Shown piece by piece: positions 18,832-27,177 of a DNA stretch of 64,000 bases. The DNA comes from Azonexus sp. (GTDB lineage: Bacteria > Pseudomonadota > Gammaproteobacteria > Burkholderiales > Rhodocyclaceae), in the NCBI RefSeq assembly GCF_030824335.1, contig NZ_JAVBXX010000014.1, positions 79,578-143,577 of the forward strand. Direction: 5' to 3'. The notes beneath the pieces are model-generated. The model was given only the letters and a program-made list of their open reading frames with translations, ran no database searches and was not told the origin of the DNA. Each line of letters begins with the position of its first letter. The stretch's first letter is position 1. The translations under genes and the position numbers were made by a program.

Positions 18832-20621
18832 TCATGCGCACACTTTTCCTCCTCTTCGCCTTTTTCGCCTCGCTCGCCCACGCCCAGGAATTTCTCGATC
18901 CGGCCGTTGCCTTCAAGCCATCGGCGCGGGCACTCGATGGCCAGACCATAGAAATCCGTTATGAAATCGCCAAGGGCTACTACCTGTATGGCGACAAGTT
19001 CCGCTTCCATCCCGTGGACGAGTCGATCCAGTTCGGCCCCCCGCAAATTCCCAAGGGCAAGGAAAAGGACGACGAGAATTTTGGCCGGGTCGAAGTCTTC
19101 TACAAGGAAGTCAAAATCCGCATTCCCGTCACCCGCAGCAGTTCCGGCCCACTTGTGCTGCAACTTGACGCCATCTCGCAAGGCTGCGCCGATGCCGGAG
19201 TCTGCTACCCGCCCCAAACCCAGACACTGACCGTCAACTTGCCCGATCCGGCAAGCACACCCAACGCCGCCCCGATAAGTGCCAATCCTGCCGTCCAAGG
19301 GGACTTTCTGTCTGGCGCGGTCGACGGCGATGAAAGCGGGATTATTGCCGAAACGCTGAAAAATGCCGGATTCTGGGCCATCCTGGCCTTTTTTTTCGTT
19401 GCTGGTCTGGGCCTTTCGCTAACCCCTTGCGTCTTCCCGATGATCCCCATCCTGTCGGGCATCATCGCCGGTCAGGGGCATAAAGCGACCAAGGGCAGGG
19501 CGCTCGCGCTATCGCTTGCCTACGTGCTCGGCATGGCCGTCACCTACGCGGTCATCGGCATCGCCGCCGGGCTGACCGGTACGCTGCTCTCGGCCGCGCT
19601 GCAGAATGCCTGGGTGCTCGGTGCCTTCGCTGCTGTATTCGTCGTGCTGTCGTTTTCGATGTTTGGCTTCTACGAACTGCAATTGCCGACTGCGCTGCAA
19701 AGCAAACTCTCCGAGGAATCCGGCCACCTGCAGGGCGGACGCGGCATCGGCGTGTTCCTGATGGGTGCGCTGTCGGCCCTGATCGTCGGCCCCTGCGTCG
19801 CTGCTCCGCTAGCCGGCGCGCTGCTCTATATCGGCCAGACCGGCGATGCGGTACTCGGCGGTACGGCACTGTTCGTCATGGCGCTCGGCATGGGCGCGCC
19901 GCTGATTGCCGTCGGTGTGGCCGGCGGTTCGCTGCTGCCGCGCACCGGCCCATGGATGGAAGGGGTCAAGAAAACCTTTGGCGTGCTGCTGCTGGCCACC
20001 GCGTTGTGGCTGGTCTCGCCGGTCATTCCGGGCGTGCTCGAAATGCTCGGCTGGGCTGCCTTGCTGATCATTCCGGCCATCTACCTGCATGCGCTGGATC
20101 CGTTGCCGGTGCATGCCAAAGGCTGGCCCCGTTTCTGGAAGGGCATCGGCATCGTCATGCTATTGACCGGCGCCGCGCTGCTGATCGGCGCACTGGCTGG
20201 CAATCGCGACCCCTTGCAGCCGCTGGCCGGTCTGCGCAGCGGCGCAATTGCCAGCGAAACATCCAAACTCGCCTTCGAACCGGTGCGCTCGGTGGCCGAA
20301 CTCGATGCCCGGATTGCTGCGGTCGACCGCCCGGTCATGCTCGATTTCTACGCCGACTGGTGTGTCTCGTGCAAGGAAATGGAACGTTTCACCTTCTCCG
20401 ACCCGGGCGTACAAGCCAAACTGGCCGGCTTCACGCTGCTCAAGGCAGATGTGACAGCCAATTCGGCCGACGACAAGGCCTTGCTGGCGCGTTTCGGGCT
20501 ATTCGGGCCGCCGGGAATCATTTTCTTTGATGCCAAAGGCCAGGAAATCAAGAAGGTAAAAGTCGTCGGCTTTCAGGATGCGGGGAAATTCATGGCCTCG
20601 CTGAATCGCATCGCCGGGTAG
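18828..20621 (+). CDS. dsbD: Thiol:disulfide interchange protein DsbD
   Basis: A 597-residue protein that brings electrons from cytoplasmic thioredoxin across the membrane to periplasmic DsbC/CcmG. A signal peptide (MIMRTLFLLFAFFASLAHA) is followed by the alpha domain with Cys120 and Cys126 (QGCADAGVCYPP), the membrane domain with cysteines in LTPCVFPMIP and VGPCVAAPLAG, and the C-terminal thioredoxin domain with CVSC (Cys512/Cys515). All three redox pairs are intact. The ATG overlaps the cutA stop. Confidence 0.97.
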   Translation: MIMRTLFLLFAFFASLAHAQEFLDPAVAFKPSARALDGQTIEIRYEIAKGYYLYGDKFRFHPVDESIQFGPPQIPKGKEKDDENFGRVEVFYKEVKIRIPVTRSSSGPLVLQLDAISQGCADAGVCYPPQTQTLTVNLPDPASTPNAAPISANPAVQGDFLSGAVDGDESGIIAETLKNAGFWAILAFFFVAGLGLSLTPCVFPMIPILSGIIAGQGHKATKGRALALSLAYVLGMAVTYAVIGIAAGLTGTLLSAALQNAWVLGAFAAVFVVLSFSMFGFYELQLPTALQSKLSEESGHLQGGRGIGVFLMGALSALIVGPCVAAPLAGALLYIGQTGDAVLGGTALFVMALGMGAPLIAVGVAGGSLLPRTGPWMEGVKKTFGVLLLATALWLVSPVIPGVLEMLGWAALLIIPAIYLHALDPLPVHAKGWPRFWKGIGIVMLLTGAALLIGALAGNRDPLQPLAGLRSGAIASETSKLAFEPVRSVAELDARIAAVDRPVMLDFYADWCVSCKEMERFTFSDPGVQAKLAGFTLLKADVTANSADDKALLARFGLFGPPGIIFFDAKGQEIKKVKVVGFQDAGKFMASLNRIAG

Positions 20622-20669
20622 GTGCCGAGCCGTTACTACGCCACCCGGCAAACCTGATTCCTGTTGGCC

Positions 20670-21356
20670 TTACAGCGTGCGAACACCCAATTTTCTACCC
20701 ATATGCCTGAGTGAAAGCCAGGCAAAAGCCAAACCGACCAAGCCGCCGGCCACGACATCCAGTACGACGTGCTGGCGGGTCGCCACCGTAGACCACATGA
20801 TGACCAGACAATGGCCCCAACTGACCAGACATAGCAAACGTGGCGCCCCGACATTGCACAATACTCGCTGCAACCAGCAAGCTGAAAACACCGCTGATGC
20901 CACATGCAAGGATGGACAGGCATTACCTGAGGCATCCAGTCCCTTGATCACGGCCATGTCGGGATAGCGCAGCCAGTCAATATCGGTTGGCGGCACCACG
21001 GTTGGGAACAGCCAGAAAATACCGAGACAAAAAAGGCACAAGGAAGCCACCCACAGGCCAAAAAACATCAGAGAACGAAAATCGGCCATCAAGGCGGGCG
21101 GCAGCGAAACATACACCCACAGCGATACATAAATGGGGAAAGCCTGCGCCGAGAAAGGAATCCAGTCATCGAGCAGGGTCAAGGGCATGATCACTTCCGG
21201 GAACAGAGCACCACCGCCCATCACTGAAAAATAGCCCCAGAAAAATAACCCCATGAAGGCCGACGTGCCGATGGCCTTGAACAGCGGCAGCGTAGCAATA
21301 CGGCGACCGAGCTGAACGTACCAAGGTAACGGCGAGAGTGAAGGCGTAGTATCCAT
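20670..21356 (-). CDS. PAP2-family membrane phosphatase
   Basis: A 228-residue protein with about six hydrophobic segments. The PAP2 active-site blocks GNACPSLHVASAVFSACW and STVATRQHVVLDVVAGG are present; the upstream KxxxxxxRP block is not obvious. The ATG at 21356 is chosen over the longer open frame to 21509 because the extra N-terminus is unlike the family. It might act on lipid phosphates or isoprenoid diphosphates. It faces away from the aryl-polyene operon, with 179 bases between. Confidence 0.8.
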   Translation of the reverse strand: MDTTPSLSPLPWYVQLGRRIATLPLFKAIGTSAFMGLFFWGYFSVMGGGALFPEVIMPLTLLDDWIPFSAQAFPIYVSLWVYVSLPPALMADFRSLMFFGLWVASLCLFCLGIFWLFPTVVPPTDIDWLRYPDMAVIKGLDASGNACPSLHVASAVFSACWLQRVLCNVGAPRLLCLVSWGHCLVIMWSTVATRQHVVLDVVAGGLVGLAFAWLSLRHMGRKLGVRTL

Positions 21357-21535
21357 AGGGGTCGGGCTATCGAGGATTGGAAAAGCACCGGAAAGGCTGT
21401 GCACTATGCATCGGAATAAATTAAATGCGAAACAAGTTTTCTGTTGTACCAAGGTCAGATGACGCACAGCCCATTGCCGACAGCAAGCCGGCGAGTATTT
21501 TTGAAACACTGCTTTTCGGCTAGAATCCGCAGCCT

Positions 21536-21775
21536 ATGGATTCCATTGGACTTATTCGCGAATTTCTCGAGGAACGCCTCGGCGTCACGCCGGAAGGTGT
21601 CGTTCCCGCAGCCTCCCTCGCCGAGCTAGGGGTCGACTCGCTGATGATGCTCGAACTGATTTTCGAATTTGAGGACCGTTTCGGTGCCAAGCTTTCCAGC
21701 GGACTGGCAACCCCCAAAACGGTAGGTGAAATGGTTACCTTGATGGACAGCCTGATCGCCGAGCAAAAGAGCTGA
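21536..21775 (+). CDS. Acyl carrier protein (aryl-polyene type, ApeE-like)
   Basis: A 79-residue acyl carrier protein. The phosphopantetheine site is Ser35 in LGVDSLMMLEL. It is the first gene of the plus-strand polyene operon, and the ketosynthase gene starts 3 bases after its stop. By position and type it corresponds to one of the two dedicated ACPs of aryl-polyene loci. A TAGAAT at 21521-21526 could be a -10 element but lies very near the ATG. Confidence 0.9.
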   Translation: MDSIGLIREFLEERLGVTPEGVVPAASLAELGVDSLMMLELIFEFEDRFGAKLSSGLATPKTVGEMVTLMDSLIAEQKS

Positions 21776-21778
21776 ATC

Positions 21779-23041
21779 ATGGGCCAACGGCGGGTGGCAA
21801 TCACGGGCCTGGGCCTGGTCAGTCCTTACGGCGGTGATCTTGAAGACTTTTTTTCCCGACTCATTGCGGGCGAATCGGCGATCCATCACCTTTTGACCGA
21901 CGACGTCCCGCGTCCATTGTCCATGCCGTTCGTCAGTTGCCCGGCTTTCGACCCTGACACAGCACTCGGCAAACCCCTCGCCAGCATGATGGACCGCTTT
22001 GCCCAACTGGGCATGGCTGCGGCTTTTGCCGCCTGGGACAATGCCGGCTTGTCGCGCGGCAATGAAAGTGGAACCGATTCGCGGGAGCGCTGGGGATGTG
22101 CCTGGGGCACCGCACTGGGCGGTACGCTGGCCTATGAAAAAGGCTACCGCGAACTATGGCAGCAGGGTCGGGAGCGCCTGTCGCCGCTGACCGTCGTCCT
22201 TGGCATGAACAACGCCGCCAACGCCCACATTTCCATCCAGCTTGGTCTGGGTGGCGTCAGCATGAGCCACACCGTGGCCTGTGCCTCATCCGCCGTAGCG
22301 ATTGGCGAAGCCTTCCGCCGGGTCCGCTCGGGCGAGGCAAGCATCATGCTGACCGGCGGCTCGGATGTTCCGCAGGCTTACGGCGTGGCGCGCGCCTGGG
22401 AGGCACTGCGCGTCATGGCCCCGGGCAATGCGGAAAACGCGGCATTTGCCTGCCGTCCGTTTGCCGCAGACCGGCGCGGCCTGGTGCTGGGCGAAGGCGG
22501 TGCCGCACTGGTGCTCGAAGATTGGGCGCATGCGCAAGCGCGCGGCGCCCGTATCCATGGCGAAATCATCGGCTACGGCACCAGTTGCGATCACAGCCAC
22601 CTGGTCAAACCGGAAGTCGCCGGGCAGATCAGGGCGCTCAAAGACACGCTGACCGACGCCGGCCTGACAGCGGATGAGATTGACTACGTCAACGCCCATG
22701 GCACGGCAACCAGCGAGGGCGACCCGATCGAAATCGCCGCCCTGAGATGTATTTTCGGCGACCGTGCCAGCCGTCTGGCAGTCAGTGCGACCAAGTCCAT
22801 GCATGGTCATCTACTGGGTGCGGCAGCGGCCATCGAAGCGATCATCACGGTGCTGGCGCTACGTGAGCAAACCGTGCCGCCCACTGCCCACCTCCAGGAG
22901 ATTGATCCGGCTTGCGCCGGCGTTGATCATGTGACAAGCGCCCGTCGTCAGCCCCTGCGGGCCGCACTTTCCAATTCTTTTGCCTTCGGCGGCAGCAACG
23001 CGGTACTCGCGTTCCGCGCCGCCATGCCTGAAACTCGCTGA
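21779..23041 (+). CDS. Beta-ketoacyl-ACP synthase, first APE ketosynthase
   Basis: A 420-residue condensing enzyme of the FabF/type II PKS kind. The catalytic triad is complete: Cys168 in VACASSAVA, His307 in NAHGTATSEGD and His344 in TKSMHGHLLGAA. In aryl-polyene loci a ketosynthase works with a chain-length-factor partner to extend the ACP-bound chain by malonyl units. It is embedded between two ACP genes. Confidence 0.93.
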   Translation: MGQRRVAITGLGLVSPYGGDLEDFFSRLIAGESAIHHLLTDDVPRPLSMPFVSCPAFDPDTALGKPLASMMDRFAQLGMAAAFAAWDNAGLSRGNESGTDSRERWGCAWGTALGGTLAYEKGYRELWQQGRERLSPLTVVLGMNNAANAHISIQLGLGGVSMSHTVACASSAVAIGEAFRRVRSGEASIMLTGGSDVPQAYGVARAWEALRVMAPGNAENAAFACRPFAADRRGLVLGEGGAALVLEDWAHAQARGARIHGEIIGYGTSCDHSHLVKPEVAGQIRALKDTLTDAGLTADEIDYVNAHGTATSEGDPIEIAALRCIFGDRASRLAVSATKSMHGHLLGAAAAIEAIITVLALREQTVPPTAHLQEIDPACAGVDHVTSARRQPLRAALSNSFAFGGSNAVLAFRAAMPETR

Positions 23042-23061
23042 AAGTTCAAAAGCAACGCCCT

Positions 23062-23358
23062 ATGCCCGCCGCCATCACTCCTGAAGTCATCGACCAACTC
23101 CTGCCCGAAATTGCTGAACTGATCATCAGTGCACTCAATCTCGAAATGTCGCCCGCCGAGATCGCCGCCGACGCGCCGCTCTTCGGCGATGGAGAGGGTG
23201 ACGGGCTTGGCCTCGATTCGATCGATGTGCTGGAAATCGCCCTGGTCGTTTCCAAGCGTTACGGCTTCCAGCTACGTTCGGACAATGAAGACAACGTCCG
23301 CATTTTTACCTCGCTGCGCAGCCTGACCGAACACATCGCCAGCCAGCGAACCCAATGA
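23062..23358 (+). CDS. Second acyl carrier protein (ApeF-like)
   Basis: A 98-residue carrier protein with the modification site Ser53 in GLGLDSIDVLEIALVV. The acidic block DGEGDGLGLDS is typical of the second carrier protein of aryl-polyene and dialkylresorcinol loci. Its stop overlaps the next gene by 4 bases (ATGA). Confidence 0.92.
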   Translation: MPAAITPEVIDQLLPEIAELIISALNLEMSPAEIAADAPLFGDGEGDGLGLDSIDVLEIALVVSKRYGFQLRSDNEDNVRIFTSLRSLTEHIASQRTQ

Positions 23359-24017
23359 GCTTGCCCTTGGCCCAACTGCTGCGCGGCCTGGCCGTTGCCC
23401 TGCTGTTCGGTGCCTGGGCCGTCGCCGCGCACTACGCCAGTTCCGGAAATGGCAGTGCAGATGTCAACGCCGCGCTTGGCGTACTCCCCATCGCTGCCGC
23501 CCTGACCATGCTGCTGTGGCGGATACGCAATCCCTTCGCCAGCGCGGCCGGCGGACTCTGCGCCTTGCTCTTGCTGGCCTGGCTATGGCCGCAGCTACGC
23601 AGCAACGTACCCTTGCTGTACTACCTGCAACACCTCGGGACGCATCTGGCGCTCGGGACGCTGTTCGGGCGCAGCTTGCTCGGCCCCGGAGAAGCCTTGA
23701 TCACGCGCATCGCCCGCACCGTTTTCGGCGACATTTCCGTACGCAAACAACGCTATACGCGGCAAGTTACCGTGGCATGGACGATCTTCTTTTTTGCCAA
23801 TGCGCTGCTGTCGACCGCATTATTTCTGTTCGCCCCGCCGGCCATCTGGTCCGTCCATGCCAACCTGCTGACTGCGCCGCTGATCGGCCTGATGTTTCTC
23901 GGCGAACACCTGGTCCGTCTGCGCAAGTTGCCGCCTGAGGAACGGCCGAGTTTCATCACGGCAATCCGTGCCTACCGGGCCAGCACGCAGCAAGGCACAA
24001 CGACCGTGGAGCATTGA
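23355..24017 (+). CDS. COG4648-type membrane protein (ApeG-like)
   Basis: A 220-residue membrane protein with about six hydrophobic segments and a hydrophilic C-terminus. The block HLGTHLALGTLFGRSLL and the loop with TRIARTVFGDISVRKQRYTR match the COG4648 proteins that recur in aryl-polyene loci. The function is unknown; location in the inner membrane suggests a role in lipid attachment or in organising the pathway. Confidence 0.75.
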   Translation: MSLPLAQLLRGLAVALLFGAWAVAAHYASSGNGSADVNAALGVLPIAAALTMLLWRIRNPFASAAGGLCALLLLAWLWPQLRSNVPLLYYLQHLGTHLALGTLFGRSLLGPGEALITRIARTVFGDISVRKQRYTRQVTVAWTIFFFANALLSTALFLFAPPAIWSVHANLLTAPLIGLMFLGEHLVRLRKLPPEERPSFITAIRAYRASTQQGTTTVEH

Positions 24018-25354
24018 TGCAGCGGCATGCGCTATTCACCGGACGCCAGCTCGATGACGTGCTGGCCTGGCAAGCCGGCGGTGCCATCAGCATCCGGCAG
24101 TTTCTGGCCGAAGCGCAGGCGCTGGCCGAACAATTGCCGCCGGGCGACTGGCTGCTCAACGTCTGCCAGGACCGCTACCGCTTCGCCGTCGGGTTCGTCG
24201 CCGGCTTGCTCTGTGGCAAGACCAGCCTGCAGCCTGCCTCGCAGTCCGCGGAAACACTGGCCCAAATCGCCATCGACTATCCCGGCACCACTGGCTTGTG
24301 CGACGGGGAATTTGCGGCTGGCGCCTTGCCCTGTCTGCATTTTCCCGACCTTTCTGCGGTCGACCGCAGAAAAGTCACGAAAATGCCCGATTTTCCCAGC
24401 GACACGCTGGCCGCCATCCTGTTCACTTCCGGTTCGACCGGCCTGCCGCAAGCCCAGCGAAAAACCTGGGGCAAGCTGGTGCGCAACGGCCAGGCCGGCG
24501 CCCAAGCGCTGGGTTTGCTTGAGCGCCCGCATGCCATCGTCGGCACCGTACCGGTCCAGCACAGTTATGGGTTTGAATCGACCTTCCTGCTGGCCCTGCA
24601 TGGCGGATGCACCTTCTGGGCCGGCAAGCCCTTTTACCCGCAGGATATCGCGGCAGCACTGGCCGCCGTGCCGCAGCCGCGCCTGCTGGTCAGTACCCCG
24701 TTTCACCTGTCGGCGCTGCTCGCTGCCCAGATCGAATTGCCGCCACTCGATCTGCTGCTCTCGGCCACCGCCCCCTTGTCCGGCGAACTGGCCGCCCAGG
24801 CGGAACAGCGTTGTGCTGCCCCGTTGTACGAAATCTACGGTTCGACCGAAAGCGGCCAGCTGGCCAGCCGGCGTACCGTGACGGGAGAGCACTGGCAACC
24901 GCTGGCCGGCGTGCAGTTGGATCAGGAAGATGACAGCACCTGGGCCAGCGGCGGTCATGTCGAGGGGCGGGTGCCGCTCGGTGACTTGATCGCACTGCGC
25001 GACAACGGGCAATTCAGCCTGCTCGGGCGCCATGCCGACTTGATCAACATCGCCGGCAAGCGGACTTCGCTGGCCTGGCTGAACCACCAGATCAGCGCGA
25101 TTCCCGGCGTGCTCGACGCGACATTTTTCCTGCCCGACGAAGCACCGGGTGCGAGCATTACCCGCCTGGCGGCCTTTGTCGTCGCCCCCACGCTGGAATC
25201 CCGCCAACTGCTCGCTGCATTGCGCCAGCGCATCGATCCGGTCTTCCTGCCGCGCCCCTTGCGCTTCGTCGATGCCCTGCCGCGCAACCCCACCGGCAAA
25301 CTGCCGCGCCAGTCGCTACAAGCCTTGCTGCATCGAACCACCGACCATGATTGA
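24017..25354 (+). CDS. AMP-dependent acyl/aryl-ACP ligase (ApeH-like)
   Basis: A 445-residue adenylating enzyme: P-loop FTSGSTGLPQ (SGSTG at 138-142), EIYGSTESGQLASR near 275, and the C-terminal catalytic lysine motif RNPTGKLPRQ. It is expected to activate the aromatic starter (a hydroxybenzoate in xanthomonadin-type pathways) and load it on an ACP. ATG at 24017 overlaps the previous stop by one base (TGATG). A 22-bp perfect palindrome lies inside the gene at 24351-24372. Confidence 0.88.
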   Translation: MQRHALFTGRQLDDVLAWQAGGAISIRQFLAEAQALAEQLPPGDWLLNVCQDRYRFAVGFVAGLLCGKTSLQPASQSAETLAQIAIDYPGTTGLCDGEFAAGALPCLHFPDLSAVDRRKVTKMPDFPSDTLAAILFTSGSTGLPQAQRKTWGKLVRNGQAGAQALGLLERPHAIVGTVPVQHSYGFESTFLLALHGGCTFWAGKPFYPQDIAAALAAVPQPRLLVSTPFHLSALLAAQIELPPLDLLLSATAPLSGELAAQAEQRCAAPLYEIYGSTESGQLASRRTVTGEHWQPLAGVQLDQEDDSTWASGGHVEGRVPLGDLIALRDNGQFSLLGRHADLINIAGKRTSLAWLNHQISAIPGVLDATFFLPDEAPGASITRLAAFVVAPTLESRQLLAALRQRIDPVFLPRPLRFVDALPRNPTGKLPRQSLQALLHRTTDHD

Positions 25355-25652
25355 ACAGTGCTTTGTCTGGGCGGTGCCCACCGACCATCCGGCATTTGCC
25401 GGCCACTTTCCCGGTCGCCCTATCGTGCCCGGCGTCGTTCTCCTTGATCAGGCGATGCTTTTTGCCGAACAACTGAGCGGACAGGCAGATTGTCATTGGC
25501 AAATCAGCAATGCCAAGTTTCTCAGCCCGGTGGGCCCCGGCGAAACACTAAACTTCACACTGCAACGCAAATCGAGCGGCAGCATCGCCTTCAGTGTGCA
25601 CGCCGCCGAGCGCCCGGTCGCCAGCGGCAGCCTGATGCCGCCTGCCGCATGA
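25347..25652 (+). CDS. Hotdog-fold 3-hydroxyacyl-ACP dehydratase (ApeI-like)
   Basis: A 101-residue hotdog protein: the FabA/FabZ-like block HPAFAGHFPGRPIVPGVVLL contains the likely catalytic histidine. In aryl-polyene synthesis a small dehydratase of this type works with a second one (ApeP) to make each double bond. The ATG at 25347 overlaps the ligase gene by 8 bases. Confidence 0.9.
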   Translation: MIEQCFVWAVPTDHPAFAGHFPGRPIVPGVVLLDQAMLFAEQLSGQADCHWQISNAKFLSPVGPGETLNFTLQRKSSGSIAFSVHAAERPVASGSLMPPAA

Positions 25653-26590
25653 AACCGGAAACGACGCCAAGCGGCGACTGGCGCCGTCAGCAAGAACGCA
25701 GCAACCTGGCCATCCTGAAGCTGATGGTATGGATTTCGTTGACCTTCGGCCGGACCGTCGGCCGCCTGGTCCTGCACGGCATCGCCGCCTACTACGTGCT
25801 GTTTGCCCCACGGGCCCGTCGCGCCAGCCGCGACTACCTGCACCGCGCGCTCGGTCGCTGGGCCGAATGGACCGATGGCTATCGCCATGTCTTCAGTTTC
25901 GCCAGCACCATCCACGACCGTATATATCTGCTCAATGACCGTTTCGACCTGTTCGACATCGAAGTCATTGGCGCCGAAGCCCTGCAGGCGGCGCTGGCCA
26001 GGCAACCCGGCGCCCTGCTGATCGGCGCCCATCTCGGCAGTTTTGAAGCCTTGCGCGCCGTCGGCAGAGGTCAGGCCGGGCTCAAGGTCGCCATGCTGAT
26101 GTATGAAGAAAATGCCCGCAAGATCAACGCCACCTTGCAGGCGATCAACCCCAAGGCCGGCGAAGACATCCTGCCGCTGGGCCGCATCGATTCGATGCTG
26201 CTGGCTCGCGACAAGCTGGAGCAGGGCTACCTGGTCGGCATGCTGGCCGACCGCCAGTTGGGCGAGCAAGGGCAGGGCGGCAAGGGCTTGGCTGAAAATT
26301 CTGCGGTCGACTGCGATTTTCTCGGCGAAAAGGCCGCATTCCCGCTCGGCCCTTGGCGCATGGCGGCGATGTTGCGCCGGCCGGTGTTTTTCATGACCGG
26401 CTTATATCTCGGCGGCAATCGTTATCAAATACACTTCGAGCCTCTGGCCGACTTTTCGACGGTGACGCGCCCCGAGCGCGATACGGCAATCCGCTGCGCC
26501 ATGCAGCATTACGCCGACCGGCTGAGTCACCATTGCCGGGCCGCGCCCTACAACTGGTTCAACTTCTTCGATTTCTGGATAAAAAAATGA
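25649..26590 (+). CDS. LpxL/HtrB-like lipid acyltransferase
   Basis: A 313-residue protein with one N-terminal hydrophobic segment (about 20-45). The acyltransferase block GAHLGSFEALRAV holds the HxxxxE pair. In E. coli-type loci ApeJ fuses a glycosyltransferase to an acyltransferase of this sort; here the two activities are separate genes (see the GT2 gene at 43420-44181). Predicted role: transfer of an acyl or aryl-polyene chain to the lipid anchor. Start ATG overlaps the previous stop (ATGA). Confidence 0.85.
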   Translation: MKPETTPSGDWRRQQERSNLAILKLMVWISLTFGRTVGRLVLHGIAAYYVLFAPRARRASRDYLHRALGRWAEWTDGYRHVFSFASTIHDRIYLLNDRFDLFDIEVIGAEALQAALARQPGALLIGAHLGSFEALRAVGRGQAGLKVAMLMYEENARKINATLQAINPKAGEDILPLGRIDSMLLARDKLEQGYLVGMLADRQLGEQGQGGKGLAENSAVDCDFLGEKAAFPLGPWRMAAMLRRPVFFMTGLYLGGNRYQIHFEPLADFSTVTRPERDTAIRCAMQHYADRLSHHCRAAPYNWFNFFDFWIKK

Positions 26591-27177
26591 TCAAACGCCT
26601 GCGCATTGGGCTACTTCACGGGCTGTTCACCCTGCTCATCATGCTGCTCGCTGCGCCGGCTTTCGCCGCCATCGATCTCGGACAGCTGATGGACAGTCTG
26701 GCCCGACATCCGGGAGGCACCGCCAGGTTCGTCGAGAAAAAATTCCTCGCGGTACTCGACAAGCCACTCGTCGCCACCGGAGAAATGACCTACACCGCGC
26801 CGGACCGCCTGGAAAAACGCACACTGACGCCGAAGCTGGAAACCCTGATCCTGAACAAGGATTTGCTGACGCTGGAACGCGAGAAGCAGAAATTCTCGAT
26901 CAACCTGGCCAGCCAGCCGGAAGCCCTGGCTTTCGTAGACAGCATCCGCGGCACGCTGGCCGGCAACCGTGCCGCGCTGGAAAAAAACTATGCGTTGCAC
27001 CTGGCGGGAACGGAAGACAAGTGGGTGCTGACCATGTTGCCGCGTGAGCAGAAAATTGCCGCCATCGTGCTGCGTATCGTCGTCAGCGGCAGTCGCGGCC
27101 AAGTGCGCAGCATCGAATACCTGCAGGCCGATGGCGACCGCTCGCTACTCAGCATCGAACCCATCGTCACACCATGA
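26587..27177 (+). CDS. LolA-like periplasmic protein (ApeL-like)
   Basis: A 196-residue secreted protein. The signal peptide ends near APAFA (about residue 28), followed by LMDSLARHPGGTARFVEKK and FLAVLDKPLVATGEMTYTAP, blocks seen in LolA-related proteins of aryl-polyene clusters. It may escort the lipidated pigment through the periplasm after the MMPL exporter. It is not the housekeeping lipoprotein carrier LolA. It overlaps both neighbours by 4 bases. Confidence 0.85.
   Translation: MIKRLRIGLLHGLFTLLIMLLAAPAFAAIDLGQLMDSLARHPGGTARFVEKKFLAVLDKPLVATGEMTYTAPDRLEKRTLTPKLETLILNKDLLTLEREKQKFSINLASQPEALAFVDSIRGTLAGNRAALEKNYALHLAGTEDKWVLTMLPREQKIAAIVLRIVVSGSRGQVRSIEYLQADGDRSLLSIEPIVTP

Noticed and set aside
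24032..25207. A 391-codon open frame on the minus strand
   Set aside because: It is antisense to the AMP ligase gene, whose motifs are clear.
26587..27177. Naming the LolA-like gene as the housekeeping lolA
   Set aside because: It lies inside the polyene operon next to the MMPL exporter, and its sequence blocks fit the pathway-specific relatives better.
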